Shown: piece by piece, positions 1 through 9,045 of the stretch
How positions within the stretch are numbered: position 1 is the stretch's first letter
How the letters are laid out: every line of letters starts with the position of its first letter
Assembly (NCBI RefSeq): GCF_003610915.1
Contig: NZ_NSDJ01000001.1
Span: forward strand, 3,038,001-3,102,000
DNA from: Rahnella variigena
Lineage (GTDB): Bacteria > Pseudomonadota > Gammaproteobacteria > Enterobacterales > Enterobacteriaceae
DNA length: 64,000 nucleotides
Reading direction: 5' to 3'
Notes under the pieces: generated by a model
The model's database searches: none
What the model was told of the DNA's origin: nothing
What the model saw: only the letters and a program-made list of their open reading frames with translations
Position numbers and translations under genes: made by a program

Positions 1-1043
1 AGTTGCGCCAGTAACACGCCGTAATTTTCACGCTCATCACGCAGACTCCAGCTCAAAGACTCGCCACCGTCATTCGCATGTTCCCCGACTTTCGGACTGA
101 CAGGCTGACGTGGTGAAGCATTGCTGAATTCGTTGAACACTTCGGCGCTGTTATTTTCGTATTGCCGCAGTTGCACGCCACTCAGCGGAGTCAGCGACTG
201 CAATTCTTTCAGCACCGGTTCCATTCGCGCTTCGAGCGGCTCGCTGGTGTGAAGCTGACGGCTCACGCGATACAGATAATCCAGCATCTGATTTTTCTGC
301 TGTAAATCAGCGGTTTTCTCCGCCACACGCTGCGCCAGATTATCGACCAACTCCGCCAGCGCCAGGGACATGCTGTTCAGCGAGTCGCCGAGAATATCCA
401 TTTCATTATGTGCATCACCATTGGCAACCCGTTTGCGCTGATAACGATGGCTGAAATCACCGGCGGTGATGGCACTGGCCTGTGAGAGCAGACTTCTCCA
501 CGGGGCCAGCAAATGACGGCGCAGAAACCAGATGGTCAGCGCCAGCAGCAGAAGCGTTACAGCGACCAGACCGCGCTGGATAAGCGAAATCTGCTGTAAG
601 TGGTATTCAGTTTTATGTTCCAGTTCGGCGACCAGCACATCAAGCTGACCCACGAAGACCGCGATATTGGCCGAGACGTCCTGCGGATGCTTCGCGGTCA
701 GAATCTGATCCCGCAGCGTTGTTTGCCAGTAATTACGCAGTGCCTGGAACTGCGGTTGCAGGTTTTCGCGCTCTACCGCCTGCAGCAAATCGACACTGTT
801 CTGGTCGGCTTCAATCTGGCGAATATACGCGGTGTTTTTCCCTTCGAGCGGCACTTCGGACAACAACCGGTAGCTTTGCATACGCAGCGAGCCGGCTTTA
901 TTAATCGCGTGGGCGTTGCCTTCGATACTACCCGCCATCCACGCTGCCATACTCATTCCGCCAATACCCAGCAGGCCGAGCAGCAACATCAGTAATGTTG
1001 TCTGGCTGACCAGCGAAAGAGAAGGCAGAACACGTTTAAGCAT
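1..1043 (-). CDS. narX: Nitrate/nitrite sensor histidine kinase NarX (3' end outside the window)
   Basis: This is the N-terminal 347 residues of a membrane histidine kinase that senses periplasmic nitrate and nitrite and signals to NarL. The ATG at 1043 opens a protein with a first membrane segment (about residues 12-38). The nitrate-binding P-box follows (about 43-62, containing KAGSLRMQSYRLLS), then a periplasmic helical domain, a second membrane segment (about 156-175), a HAMP linker, a coiled region and the start of the central module. The E. coli protein is about 600 residues, so the dimerisation histidine and ATPase domains lie beyond position 1. The gene is divergent from narK, its classical target, as in E. 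coli. narL would be expected next on the minus strand outside the window. The P-box makes the assignment secure. Confidence 0.93.
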   Translation of the reverse strand, partial: MLKRVLPSLSLVSQTTLLMLLLGLLGIGGMSMAAWMAGSIEGNAHAINKAGSLRMQSYRLLSEVPLEGKNTAYIRQIEADQNSVDLLQAVERENLQPQFQALRNYWQTTLRDQILTAKHPQDVSANIAVFVGQLDVLVAELEHKTEYHLQQISLIQRGLVAVTLLLLALTIWFLRRHLLAPWRSLLSQASAITAGDFSHRYQRKRVANGDAHNEMDILGDSLNSMSLALAELVDNLAQRVAEKTADLQQKNQMLDYLYRVSRQLHTSEPLEARMEPVLKELQSLTPLSGVQLRQYENNSAEVFNEFSNASPRQPVSPKVGEHANDGGESLSWSLRDERENYGVLLAQ

Positions 1044-1141
1044 GAATCGAATTCCTGGAATTTATCGGGATAGTTAAAAGTGTGGATCGCCACAGTCCTG
1101 TACGGAGTGGGCATTTTTTATGATCACAGGGCGTTTCCCTA

Positions 1142-1157
1142 TACCTCTTTATGATTA
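1142..1157. promoter_or_regulatory. Candidate NarL/NarP 7-2-7 site
   Basis: TACCTCT, two bases, then ATGATTA. The first half fits the NarL heptamer TACYNMT and the second fits its complement at six of seven positions, so the pair has the 7-2-7 layout used by NarL and NarP. It lies about 200 bp before the predicted narK start of transcription and 100 bp before narX, so it could serve either gene. Heptamers are degenerate, hence the modest confidence. Confidence 0.4.
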
Positions 1158-1253
1158 CTCCTTTATTTCCATGTGGGTCTTGCCGGTAAAAATGGGGCAG
1201 GGAACTCTTTACCAACTTTATGAATATTAGCAGTTTATTGGAAACTCGCCGAA

Positions 1254-1269
1254 TACTCATAAAGGATTT
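1254..1269. promoter_or_regulatory. Candidate NarL site upstream of the narK FNR box
   Basis: TACTCAT matches the NarL heptamer exactly. The facing half, after two bases, keeps five of seven positions. If the FNR box sits at -41.5, this site falls near -86 to -101, inside the stretch where E. coli narK has its activating NarL sites. This is inference from spacing and a short motif. Confidence 0.4.
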
Positions 1270-1306
1270 GTGGTCATTTTCTGGCCATGATCCACCTGCT
1301 GTTGCG

Positions 1307-1320
1307 TTGATTTGTATCAA
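1307..1320 (+). promoter_or_regulatory. Perfect FNR box of the narK promoter
   Basis: TTGAT-TTGT-ATCAA is a perfect match to the FNR consensus TTGAT-N4-ATCAA. Its centre lies 88 bp before the narK ATG. Class II placement at -41.5 would put the start of transcription near 1355 and leave a leader of about 47 nt. narK is an FNR-activated, anaerobically induced gene in E. coli, so site and gene agree. Confidence 0.85.
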
Positions 1321-1401
1321 CATCGGGAGGCGGGGCTCTACCTAGTGTGTGCGACATAACTTAATCATTACAACAACAATGCGTTGCCACCCGAGGTAAA
1401 C

Positions 1402-2820
1402 ATGTCACATACATCAGCTTCACCGGCGGAAAAACCGTCCCGCCTTTTGCAGGACTGGCGTCCGGAAGATCCGGAATTTTGGGAAAAGACCGGGCATAAA
1501 GTGGCCAGCCGAAATTTGTGGATTTCTGTTCCCTGTTTGCTGCTGGGTTTTTGTGTCTGGATGCTGTTCAGCCTGGTTTCTGTCAATCTGAACAAAGTCG
1601 GTTTTAACTTCACCACCGATCAGCTGTTCATGCTGACAGCGATCCCGTCAGTTTCCGGCGCACTGCTGCGCGTACCTTACTCCTTTATGATCCCGCTGTT
1701 TGGCGGTCGTCGCTGGACAGCAATCAGCACCGTTTTCCTGATCCTGCCATGTGCATGGCTGGGCTTTGCGGTGCAGGATACCAGCACCTCTTATAACGTC
1801 TTCCTGATCATCGCGCTGTTGTGCGGCTTCGGTGGTGCAAACTTCGCCTCGAGCATGTCCAACATCAGCTTCTTCTTCCCTAAAGCGAAGCAGGGCGGCG
1901 CACTGGGTATTAATGGCGGTCTGGGTAATCTGGGCGTGAGCGTGATGCAACTGGTTGCTCCGCTGGTGATTTCCCTTGGCGTTTTCGCGGCGTTCAGTGA
2001 CAAACAAACGCTGGCGAACGGTTCAGACATGTGGCTGCAAAATGCGGCGTGGATCTGGGTGCCTTTCCTGCTGATCGGTACGATTGCAGCATGGTTCGGC
2101 ATGAATGATCTGGCGTCATCTAAAGCGTCAATCCGCCAGCAGTTGCCGGTGCTCAAGCGCGGCCACCTGTGGATCATGAGCGTGTTGTATCTGGCTACGT
2201 TCGGCTCTTTTATCGGTTTCTCTGCCGGTTTTGCCATGCTGACTAAAACTCAGTTCCCTGAAGTAAACATTCTGCAATTCGCTTTCTTCGGCCCGTTCTT
2301 CGGTGCGCTGGCGCGTTCTGCGGGCGGCATGTTGTCTGACCGTCTCGGCGGTATCCGCGTGACGCTGGTGAACTACATTGTGATGGCGATTTTTGCAGGT
2401 CTGCTGTTCCTGACCCTGCCGGTTGGCGGCGTGGGCGGTAACTTCCCGGCGTTCTTCGCCGTATTCATGGTGCTGTTCCTGACGGCCGGTCTGGGCAGTG
2501 GTTCCACCTACCAGATGATTGCGGTGATCTTCCGTAAACTGACTACCGATCAGGCTAAAGCACGCGGTGCTAGTGATGATGAAGCATTGCGTGAAGCGGT
2601 GACGGATACTGCTGCGGCGCTCGGTTTTATCTCTTCAATCGGCGCGATTGGCGGGTTCTTTATTCCTAAAGCGTTCGGTACTTCACTGGCGATGACCGGT
2701 TCACCGGCTGGCGCGATGAAAGTCTTCCTGGTGTTTTACGTGGTTTGTGCGCTGATCACCTGGCTGGTGTACTGGCGCAAACTGAACAAAGGTTTTGCGA
2801 CCAAACAAAGCAATAAATAA
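1402..2820 (+). CDS. narK: Nitrate/nitrite antiporter NarK
   Basis: A 472-residue major facilitator of the nitrate/nitrite porter family with twelve predicted membrane segments. It exchanges nitrate for nitrite across the inner membrane during nitrate respiration. Both nitrate-signature glycine stretches are visible (NGGLGNLGVSVMQL and SSIGAIGGFFIPKAFG). So are the two substrate arginines in their usual contexts (LLRVPYSFM and GALARSAGGMLSDRLGG). The ATG at 1402 follows a GAGGT ribosome site at 1393-1397; a TTG 18 bp upstream is less likely. A perfect FNR box controls it. Unlike in E. coli, narGHJI does not follow: a terminator and an esterase gene come next. Confidence 0.96.
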   Translation: MSHTSASPAEKPSRLLQDWRPEDPEFWEKTGHKVASRNLWISVPCLLLGFCVWMLFSLVSVNLNKVGFNFTTDQLFMLTAIPSVSGALLRVPYSFMIPLFGGRRWTAISTVFLILPCAWLGFAVQDTSTSYNVFLIIALLCGFGGANFASSMSNISFFFPKAKQGGALGINGGLGNLGVSVMQLVAPLVISLGVFAAFSDKQTLANGSDMWLQNAAWIWVPFLLIGTIAAWFGMNDLASSKASIRQQLPVLKRGHLWIMSVLYLATFGSFIGFSAGFAMLTKTQFPEVNILQFAFFGPFFGALARSAGGMLSDRLGGIRVTLVNYIVMAIFAGLLFLTLPVGGVGGNFPAFFAVFMVLFLTAGLGSGSTYQMIAVIFRKLTTDQAKARGASDDEALREAVTDTAAALGFISSIGAIGGFFIPKAFGTSLAMTGSPAGAMKVFLVFYVVCALITWLVYWRKLNKGFATKQSNK

Positions 2821-2841
2821 TCGCACTTTGCTAAATGACGG

Positions 2842-2863
2842 AAGGGGCTTCGGCCCCTTTTTT
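2842..2863 (+). terminator. Rho-independent terminator of narK
   Basis: AAGGGGC, loop TTCG, GCCCCTT, then a run of T. The 7-bp stem with a stable UUCG loop begins 22 bp after the narK stop and isolates narK from the esterase gene. Confidence 0.9.
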
Positions 2864-2986
2864 GTATTCTGATCAACAGTAAATACTGAACCTAATCAGG
2901 TATAAGCCATAACGATTCAGACTTTTTAAAACCGGCGGATGGCGTTATAAATAACGGGATAAATAATTTCTCACAGGGTTCCCGCA

Positions 2987-3967
2987 ATGAAAACTGCCCA
3001 TCTTGTTGACCCCGAGCTGCGCCCGTTGCTGGCAGATATGCCGGATCGCGTGCTTGAAGCCTCCGATTTACCCGCCATGCGTGAGCAGCGTCAGGCGGCG
3101 GCACTGGAAAGTCTGTTACATGATGACGGATTGCCGGTGACGGTGACTCAACATCACATTTCAGCAGGTGAAGATTCGCCCGCAGTGCGTGTGGTGGTGA
3201 TTTCGCCGCAGCATCAACGGAAAGGGCGGATGGGCATCCTGCATATTCACGGTGGCGGCTATGTGCTCGGCAGTCCGGAACAGTCGATGCCACTGACGCG
3301 CCCGACGGCGGCGCAGCAGGATTGCGTGATTGTCTCGGTAGATTACCGGCTCGCGCCGGAAACGCCTTTCCCCGGTCCGCTGGAAGACTGCTATGCCGCG
3401 CTGGTCTGGATGACCGCACAGGCAGATGAACTTGGCATTGACCCTTCGCATATCGGCGTCATGGGCGACAGCGCGGGTGCCGGTCTGGCAGCGTCGCTGG
3501 CATTGCTGACCCGCGACCGTGGTGGCCCAAAGCTGGCGTTTCAGAACCTGATGTACCCGATGCTCGACGACCGTACCGTCACCGATCCCAACCCCAATCC
3601 GGTCACCGGCGAGTTTTCGTGGACGCGTCAGGACAACCGTTTCGGCTGGCACGCGTATCTCGGGCATGAGGCGGGTTTGCCTGAAATTTCCTGCTACGCA
3701 GCCGCTGCCCGCGCGGAAGATCTCGGCGGATTACCTCCGGTCTGGATGGGTGTCGGTTCGATTGATTTATTCCTGGATGAGAATATTGAGTATGCCCGCC
3801 GGTTAATCCGCGCTGGCGTGCCGGTAGAATTCAGCATCTATCCGGGCGGATTCCACGGTTTCAATGGCGATCCGGCGTATGCTCTGGCCCGCCGTGCCCG
3901 TAAACAGCGTCAGGATGCCTTAGCCGGTTTTAATCCGCTGCGTCATACCCATGACTTTGGCTTATAA
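2987..3967 (+). CDS. Alpha/beta hydrolase, HSL-type esterase
   Basis: A 326-residue cytoplasmic carboxylesterase of the hormone-sensitive lipase family (alpha/beta hydrolase fold 3). The oxyanion-hole motif HGGG is at residues 88-91. YRLAPE is at about 120-125, and the nucleophile elbow GDSAG at 160-164 makes Ser162 catalytic. The Asp (DLFLDEN) and His (GGFHGFN) of the triad follow near the C-terminus. It probably hydrolyses short-chain esters; the natural substrate cannot be read from sequence. The ATG at 2987 has only a weak AGGG upstream. A LysR regulator begins 48 bp downstream on the same strand and may regulate or be co-transcribed with it. Confidence 0.85.
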   Translation: MKTAHLVDPELRPLLADMPDRVLEASDLPAMREQRQAAALESLLHDDGLPVTVTQHHISAGEDSPAVRVVVISPQHQRKGRMGILHIHGGGYVLGSPEQSMPLTRPTAAQQDCVIVSVDYRLAPETPFPGPLEDCYAALVWMTAQADELGIDPSHIGVMGDSAGAGLAASLALLTRDRGGPKLAFQNLMYPMLDDRTVTDPNPNPVTGEFSWTRQDNRFGWHAYLGHEAGLPEISCYAAAARAEDLGGLPPVWMGVGSIDLFLDENIEYARRLIRAGVPVEFSIYPGGFHGFNGDPAYALARRARKQRQDALAGFNPLRHTHDFGL

Positions 3968-4015
3968 TAGGCAACACTCAATCAGGCAAAACTACCGGCT
4001 GAATCAGACACTCAA

Positions 4016-4936
4016 TTGGATATCAAACAACTTATCTATCTCTGTAACCTCGAGCGTGAACGGCATTTTGGCAGGGCGGCGGAAGCCAGCTTTGTCAGCC
4101 AGCCGACGCTGTCGATGCGTCTCAAGAACCTCGAAAAAGAACTCGACCTTAATCTGATCAATCGCGGTAATAACTTTGAGGGGTTTACCGCTGAAGGGCT
4201 GCGCGTCCTCAGCTGGGCGCGTGAAATCGTCGCCGTCTATGAAGGCCTGAAACTGGAAGTTGAATCGCTGAAACAGGGCATGAGCGGCACCTTGCGTATC
4301 GGCGTCATGCCGCAATGCAGCGTGTCACTGGCGCAACTGATCAAAGCTGTCAGCGAAGCGCATCCGGGGCTGGATTACCGTGTTTCGGAAGTCAGCGCCG
4401 ATCAGCTGATTGAAGCGCTGAGCAGTCATTCGGTAGATGTGGGGATCGGTTTCTTTGAGTTCTCGACGCTAAATGAGCTGCGTTTCCAGCTGGTGCCGCT
4501 CGACGATGGCGGTGTTGACGTGGTGTATCACCCGGACCATTTCCCGCAGTTGCAGGACATTGAACTGATGACTGCCGAACAGGCGATTGCATTGCCGTTA
4601 TGTCTGTCTGAACCGAGCCGTTATTTCCGGCGTTATCTGGATAATTTCTTCCGCCAGTCCGGGCTGGAATTGCATCCGACGCTGGAAAGTACCTCTATTT
4701 TCCAGCTGATGCAGGGCGTTTTTGTCGGTATCGGCTGCGCGCTGGTACCGCGCGGGCATCTGATTGATGAAATGCATCCTGCGCTGAAACGTTGTCCGCT
4801 GGATATCACCCCGATGAGCCGCCACGCCGCGCTGGTGGTCGCCGAAGGGGGAAGAGCAACGCCGCTGGCGCAGCATTTCTTCACCGCAGCGGGTGCCTGG
4901 CTGGCGCAGCAGCAAATGCAGAAGTCCGCGAAATAA
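4016..4936 (+). CDS. LysR-family transcriptional regulator
   Basis: A 306-residue LysR regulator. The winged helix-turn-helix is at about residues 3-60 (HFGRAAEASFVSQPTLSMRL), followed by a linker helix and a periplasmic-binding-protein-like effector domain from about 90. The start is a TTG at 4016 giving MDIKQLIYL, the normal opening of the family. No ATG lies upstream in frame and the ribosome site is poor, so expression may be low. It follows the esterase gene in the same direction, so local control of that gene is possible. The effector is unknown and I cannot name an orthologue. Confidence 0.85.
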   Translation: MDIKQLIYLCNLERERHFGRAAEASFVSQPTLSMRLKNLEKELDLNLINRGNNFEGFTAEGLRVLSWAREIVAVYEGLKLEVESLKQGMSGTLRIGVMPQCSVSLAQLIKAVSEAHPGLDYRVSEVSADQLIEALSSHSVDVGIGFFEFSTLNELRFQLVPLDDGGVDVVYHPDHFPQLQDIELMTAEQAIALPLCLSEPSRYFRRYLDNFFRQSGLELHPTLESTSIFQLMQGVFVGIGCALVPRGHLIDEMHPALKRCPLDITPMSRHAALVVAEGGRATPLAQHFFTAAGAWLAQQQMQKSAK

Positions 4937-5034
4937 ACATTTCCGGCCGTTTCTCTCCGGTATTCCTATTGATGTCATGAAACTTTAAGCCCAAGATTTG
5001 CCGCAATACTTATGTGAAATGGATGGAGTAAGAC

Positions 5035-5529
5035 ATGAAAACTTTGAAAGCGGTTATTCTGGCGATGGCCTCTGCGGGAATTTTACTTTCTGCAGGCGCA
5101 CAGGCCTCAAATAATCTTCTGGGACAACTGCAGCAGGCTGCCAGCGACGGACTGAATGGCACCAGCAAAACCGGTTCAACGGGTACCACCTCTTCGCTGA
5201 CATCCCTGCTCAGCGGCGGCGACAGCGCCCTGACCTCGACCAGCGCATCCAACGCGGCGGGTGTGTTGCAATACTGCGTGAAAAATAATGTGCTTTCCAA
5301 AGCCAGCACTGAAAACGTGAAAGACCAGTTGCTGAACAAACTGGGGATCCAGAGTGCTTCCGGCGCAGAAAGTCAGGATTATCAGCAAGGGCTGGGCGGT
5401 TTACTGAAAACCGGTAAAGATCAGAGTGTGGATCTGAACAATCTCGGCAGCGGCCTGACGCAGGTAAAAGAGAAAGTAAAAACTAAAGCGTGTGATGTGG
5501 TGCTGAAGCAGGCGAAATCATTTATTTGA
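5035..5529 (+). CDS. yjjA: Secreted DUF2501 protein, YjjA-like
   Basis: A 164-residue exported protein of unknown function. A signal peptide (about residues 1-24, ending AGAQA) precedes a low-complexity Ser/Thr/Gly stretch (about 40-75). The conserved DUF2501 part follows, with the motif AAGVLQYCVKNNVLS and a second cysteine near the C-terminus (KTKACDVVLKQAKSF); the pair could form a periplasmic disulfide. Length and layout match E. coli YjjA. An ATGGAGTAAGAC ribosome site precedes the ATG. It stands alone, with repeats downstream. Confidence 0.8.
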   Translation: MKTLKAVILAMASAGILLSAGAQASNNLLGQLQQAASDGLNGTSKTGSTGTTSSLTSLLSGGDSALTSTSASNAAGVLQYCVKNNVLSKASTENVKDQLLNKLGIQSASGAESQDYQQGLGGLLKTGKDQSVDLNNLGSGLTQVKEKVKTKACDVVLKQAKSFI

Positions 5530-5541
5530 TTTTGACTTTCT

Positions 5542-5664
5542 CCTCCCCCTGCGAAGGGGGAGGTCGGGAGGGGGTTTAGCAGATAAAATAGCAGTCAAAG
5601 CAAACTTTAACTCTTTGATTTTTATTTAATACCCCACCCCAACCCTCCCCTTCGCAGGGGAGGG
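5542..5664. repeat. 123-bp double-hairpin repeat, copy A
   Basis: Two G+C-rich hairpins (CCTCCCCC-tgcgaa-GGGGGAGG at 5542-5563 and CCCTCCCC-ttcgca-GGGGAGGG at 5643-5664) flank an A+T-rich middle. The outer flanks (GGGAGGGGGTTT and ATACCCCACCCCAA) are conserved too. The same element, inverted and exactly as long, is at 27066-27188. It starts 13 bp after the yjjA stop and may end that transcript. It is REP/BIME-like in style, but I do not recognise the family. Confidence 0.85.
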
Positions 5665-5674
5665 AGCAGACCGA

Positions 5675-5975
5675 GTTGCCAATCCATATTTTTAAAAGAT
5701 AAATTCCTTCTGCTTTTTGAATTTAAGATCCTGCGGGCGATTCAGAAAGCTTGCTGAATGAGAGGTTGCAGACCATAGGCTGCAATCCCGAAACGAAGGA
5801 ACCGCGCAGCGGCAAGATTTCCAGCCTGTCGCTGTGGTTGCTGAAACATAGCCAGCGCGCGGATCACGTGTTTGAAAAAGCGAGGGGAGTTCAGAGGGGA
5901 AAAGCCTTTCCCCTCTGGTCGGTTTCGGCACGAAAGGCCATGTGATAACCGTAATTGAAAAACCGAAATTTACTC
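5675..5975. repeat. Composite intergenic repeat, copy 1 (half element)
   Basis: Half of the long composite repeat described at 16471-17200. In order: core (CCAATCCA...AAAAGATAA), the arm that begins GATTCAGAAAGCTTGCTGAA, an internal hairpin TTGCAG/CTGCAA, and the conserved stretch around CGCAGCGGCAAGATTTCCAG. A stem-loop at 5892-5917 (CAGAGGGG...CCCCTCTG) and the second kind of end module (GGTCGGTTTCGG...AAAACCGAAATT) complete it. The left arm is missing; the 123-bp repeat stands in its place. It lies between the convergent ends of yjjA and nth. Confidence 0.85.
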
Positions 5976-6014
5976 AATTCTATTTAAAGCTTTTAAAGCC
6001 ATTTAAAGGGATTC

Positions 6015-6029
6015 AAAGGGAAGCCCTTT
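6015..6029 (-). terminator. Small hairpin at the end of nth, possible terminator
   Basis: AAAGGG-AAG-CCCTTT touches the nth stop codon. In the minus-strand transcript it is followed by AATCCCTTTAAA, which has only short U runs, so termination would be weak. Confidence 0.35.
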
Positions 6030-6667
6030 CACTCCGCATAAACCTTCTCTTTACTCTCACACAAATCTTCAATCAGACAACTCCCGCACCGCGGCTTGCG
6101 CGCAATACAGGTGTAGCGACCATGCAGGATCAGCCAGTGATGGCAGTCGAGCTTGAACTCGGCGGGCACCACTTTCAGTAATTTCTCTTCGACGTCATCG
6201 ACAGTTTTCCCCGGTGCAAACTTCGTCCGGTTGCAGACGCGGAAAATGTGCGTATCGACGGCGATGGTCGGCCAGCCAAAAGCGGTGTTCAGTACCACGT
6301 TGGCGGTTTTACGGCCTACGCCCGGCAGGGCTTCCAGAGCAGCGCGATCTTCCGGCACTTCGCCGTTGTGCTTTTCCAGCAGGATACGACAGGTTTTGAT
6401 CACGTTTTCGGCTTTAGCATTAAACAGGCCGATGGTCTTGATGTATTCCTTCACGCCGTCCACGCCAAGCGCCAGAACGGATGCAGGGGTGTTGGCGACC
6501 GGATATAACTTTGCTGTCGCCTTATTTACGCTGACATCCGTGGCTTGCGCGGAAAGCAGAACCGAAATCAGCAGCTCGAACGGGGTGGTGTACACCAGTT
6601 CAGTGGTCGGATGCGGGTTGTTATCCCGCAAACGGCTGAGAATTTCGATGCGCTTTTCCTTATTCAT
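6029..6667 (-). CDS. nth: Endonuclease III
   Basis: A 212-residue DNA glycosylase/AP lyase that removes oxidised pyrimidines in base excision repair. The helix-hairpin-helix [12 protein letters not shown] carries the catalytic Lys120, and Asp138 lies in VDTHIFRV. The C-terminal 4Fe-4S cluster is held by Cys187, Cys194, Cys197 and Cys203. All key residues and the length match E. coli Nth. The ATG at 6667 gives [10 protein letters not shown] and overlaps the rsxE stop, with an AGGGAAG ribosome site. Longer readings upstream lack family similarity. It is the last gene of the ydgK/rsx block, as in E. coli. Confidence 0.97.
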   Translation of the reverse strand: MNKEKRIEILSRLRDNNPHPTTELVYTTPFELLISVLLSAQATDVSVNKATAKLYPVANTPASVLALGVDGVKEYIKTIGLFNAKAENVIKTCRILLEKHNGEVPEDRAALEALPGVGRKTANVVLNTAFGWPTIAVDTHIFRVCNRTKFAPGKTVDDVEEKLLKVVPAEFKLDCHHWLILHGRYTCIARKPRCGSCLIEDLCESKEKVYAE

Positions 6668-7358
6668 GAACACTTCCCTTTGGCAGACTTTCTTCAGCCG
6701 CGACATGCTGCACGGCTTTGCGCGCTTTCATGCGCTGATCAATCAGGTATTTGGCGGCCAGCAGCAGGCCGAGGCCGATAAATGCGCCCGGCGGTAACAT
6801 CGCCAGCAGGAACGGGTTGTCCAGATGCAGCACTTCCACGCGCAGCACTTTCGCCCAGCTGCCGAGCAGCAGATCTGCGCCGTTGAACAACACGCCACTG
6901 CCGAGAATTTCACGCATCGAACCAAGCACAAACATCGCACAGGTCGCGCCCAGACCCGTCATGGCACCGTCGAGGGCAGCCAGATGGACAGGGCTGCTGG
7001 CCGCGCAGGCTTCGGCGCGTCCGACCACAATACAGTTGGTGACGATCAGCGGGATAAAAATCCCCAGCGCCTGATACAGACCGAACGCGTACGCATTGAT
7101 CAGCATCTGCACGGTACTCACCACCGAGGCAATAATCAGCACGTAAATCGGGATGCGGATTTCATCTGGGATCCACTTACGAAACGCGGAAATCATGGCG
7201 TTGGTACAGGTCAGCACCAGCGTGGTCGCCAGACCTAAACCCAGGGCGTTGGTGGCGGTGGACGTCACGGCCAGCAGCGGACAAAGCCCCAGCAGCTGAA
7301 CCAGCGAGGAGTTATTGGTCCACAGACCCTGAACGATTATCTTTTTGGCTTCACTCAT
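6660..7358 (-). CDS. rsxE: Rsx/Rnf electron transport complex subunit E
   Basis: A 232-residue integral membrane subunit of the Rsx (Rnf) complex, which in E. coli keeps the SoxR iron-sulfur cluster reduced, and in other bacteria couples ferredoxin:NAD electron transfer to ion pumping. About six membrane segments. The [19 protein letters not shown] stretch parallels RsxA, its inverted-topology paralogue. The ATG at 7358 ([10 protein letters not shown]) has a GGAG site and overlaps the rsxG stop by a few bases. An ATG 12 bp upstream is disfavoured because it lies inside the ribosome site region. Confidence 0.96.
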   Translation of the reverse strand: MSEAKKIIVQGLWTNNSSLVQLLGLCPLLAVTSTATNALGLGLATTLVLTCTNAMISAFRKWIPDEIRIPIYVLIIASVVSTVQMLINAYAFGLYQALGIFIPLIVTNCIVVGRAEACAASSPVHLAALDGAMTGLGATCAMFVLGSMREILGSGVLFNGADLLLGSWAKVLRVEVLHLDNPFLLAMLPPGAFIGLGLLLAAKYLIDQRMKARKAVQHVAAEESLPKGSVHE

Positions 7359-7983
7359 CACGGGCTCCACAAGGGGTGAGGTGGGAAAGCTGAGACGGTA
7401 CCGTCCCGATAAATAATGCAGTGCGTTTTACTGAACGCACAACGGCGCGCGGCGTGATCGTCGCACCCGTGAACTGATCAAACATACCGCCATCTTTCTT
7501 CACCGCCCAGCGTTCGTCGGTCGGACCGTTAATGGTCTGATTGGCAAAATGTTTGATCCAGTCGGAAATGCGCACTTCGATTTTGTCACCCAGTCCCGGT
7601 GTTTCATGCTGTTCCAGCACGCGGGAACCATACACTTTCCCATGAAAATCAGCGGCAACCAGTAACTGAATCGCCCCGGAATAGCCGTCAGGCGCGGTGG
7701 TTTCTACCACAGCCGCCACCGGCTGACCATTTTTGCGCGCCAGATACATGCGGTGCGGGGTGGCGGTGCCGAGTGATTCATCGGTGACGTTGTAACATTC
7801 ATTCTGCATGTCGTTATCGTAGACGCTGGCCGGGATCACCTGATCAAACAGGGATTTTTGCTGTAACAGCGCCTGATGTTCAATCGTCGGTTTGGTCATC
7901 AGATTGACCAGCGCTGTCATGCCGGTCATCAGTGCGCCAAAAAAAGCCAGGATCAGGCCGTGGCGTCGCATTGTAGCTAACAT
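7351..7983 (-). CDS. rsxG: Rsx/Rnf electron transport complex subunit G
   Basis: A 210-residue subunit with one N-terminal membrane anchor (about residues 9-28) and a periplasmic FMN-binding domain. The flavinylation motif is visible as TGATIT (in [14 protein letters not shown]); its last Thr carries FMN through a phosphoester bond in characterised family members. The ATG at 7983 follows a GAGGAAG site. It sits between rsxD and rsxE with overlapping or near-overlapping ends, consistent with translational coupling. Confidence 0.96.
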   Translation of the reverse strand: MLATMRRHGLILAFFGALMTGMTALVNLMTKPTIEHQALLQQKSLFDQVIPASVYDNDMQNECYNVTDESLGTATPHRMYLARKNGQPVAAVVETTAPDGYSGAIQLLVAADFHGKVYGSRVLEQHETPGLGDKIEVRISDWIKHFANQTINGPTDERWAVKKDGGMFDQFTGATITPRAVVRSVKRTALFIGTVPSQLSHLTPCGARDE

Positions 7984-7992
7984 AATTCTTCC

Positions 7993-9045
7993 TCAGCGAT
8001 GCCCGTAAACACGTGGTTGTGTGTAGTGATCAATCAATGGCACGGTGATATTCGCCAGTAAAACCGCAAAAGCGATGCCATCCGGATAACCGCCGTAACT
8101 GCGGATAAGCCATACCAGCAAACCAATCAGCGCACCAAAAATCAGGCGGCCTTTCGGCGTGGTAGATGCCGTAACCGGGTCGGTCGCGATAAAGAACGCG
8201 CCCAGCATGGTCGCACCGGAGAACAGCCCGACCAGCGGCGAGGAATAGCTTTCTGGTGCCAGACCCCACGCGATACCCGCGCAGAAGGCCAGCATACCCA
8301 GCATGGCAACCGGAATGTGCCAGCTGATGATTTTGCGCCACATCAGGAACAGGCCACCGGCCAGGAAGCCGAGGTTAATCCACTGCCAGCCCAGACCGGC
8401 CAGCGTGCCGCTGAACAGCGGGGTTCCGAGGATCTGATCGGCTGTATGACCGGAACGCAGACCGGTTTTAAACGCATCCAGCGGTGTCGCCTGCGTGACG
8501 CCATCAACGTTCATATTCAGCTGATACGCGGTCAGATCCTGACTGTTATGCCCTGTGAAAATGGTCAGCAGCGTGTCGGTGAATCCGACGTGATGATGCT
8601 GTAAAACATCCGGCGGCAGCCAGGTGGTCATCTGCACCGGGAACGAAATCAGCAAAACAACGTAACCTACCATGGCCGGGTTAAACGGATTCTGACCCAG
8701 ACCGCCATAAAGCTGTTTGGCAATGATGATGGCGAAAATCGTGCCGAGAACCACCATCCACCACGGACCCAGCGGCGGCAGGCTGACGCCCAGCAAAACC
8801 GCAGTCAGCAGGGCGCTGTTATCGCCCAGACGTTTTTTTACCGGCTGTTTGCGCAGCTGTAAAACCGCGCCTTCCGCCAGCAGGGCAATCACGATAGCCA
8901 GCGTCAGCTGAACCAGCGTGCCGTAGCCAAAAAACCAGACCTGAGCGATCAGGCCGGGAATACACGCCAGAATTACCATCATCATGATGGTGCTGGTGTT
9001 CTGGCGGTTATGCGTAAAAGGTGAACTTGCGATCCTGAAGGCCAT
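7993..9045 (-). CDS. rsxD: Rsx/Rnf electron transport complex subunit D
   Basis: A 350-residue, roughly ten-segment membrane subunit, homologous to NqrB. It holds a covalent FMN on a Thr in the motif [12 protein letters not shown] and takes part in the ion-translocating core. The ATG directly follows the rsxC stop (TAA then ATG). Length and motifs match the E. coli protein. Confidence 0.96.
   Translation of the reverse strand: MAFRIASSPFTHNRQNTSTIMMMVILACIPGLIAQVWFFGYGTLVQLTLAIVIALLAEGAVLQLRKQPVKKRLGDNSALLTAVLLGVSLPPLGPWWMVVLGTIFAIIIAKQLYGGLGQNPFNPAMVGYVVLLISFPVQMTTWLPPDVLQHHHVGFTDTLLTIFTGHNSQDLTAYQLNMNVDGVTQATPLDAFKTGLRSGHTADQILGTPLFSGTLAGLGWQWINLGFLAGGLFLMWRKIISWHIPVAMLGMLAFCAGIAWGLAPESYSSPLVGLFSGATMLGAFFIATDPVTASTTPKGRLIFGALIGLLVWLIRSYGGYPDGIAFAVLLANITVPLIDHYTQPRVYGHR

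Noticed and set aside
3161..3667. Minus-strand frame of 168 codons within the esterase gene
   Set aside because: Antisense to a gene with an intact catalytic triad; no independent support.
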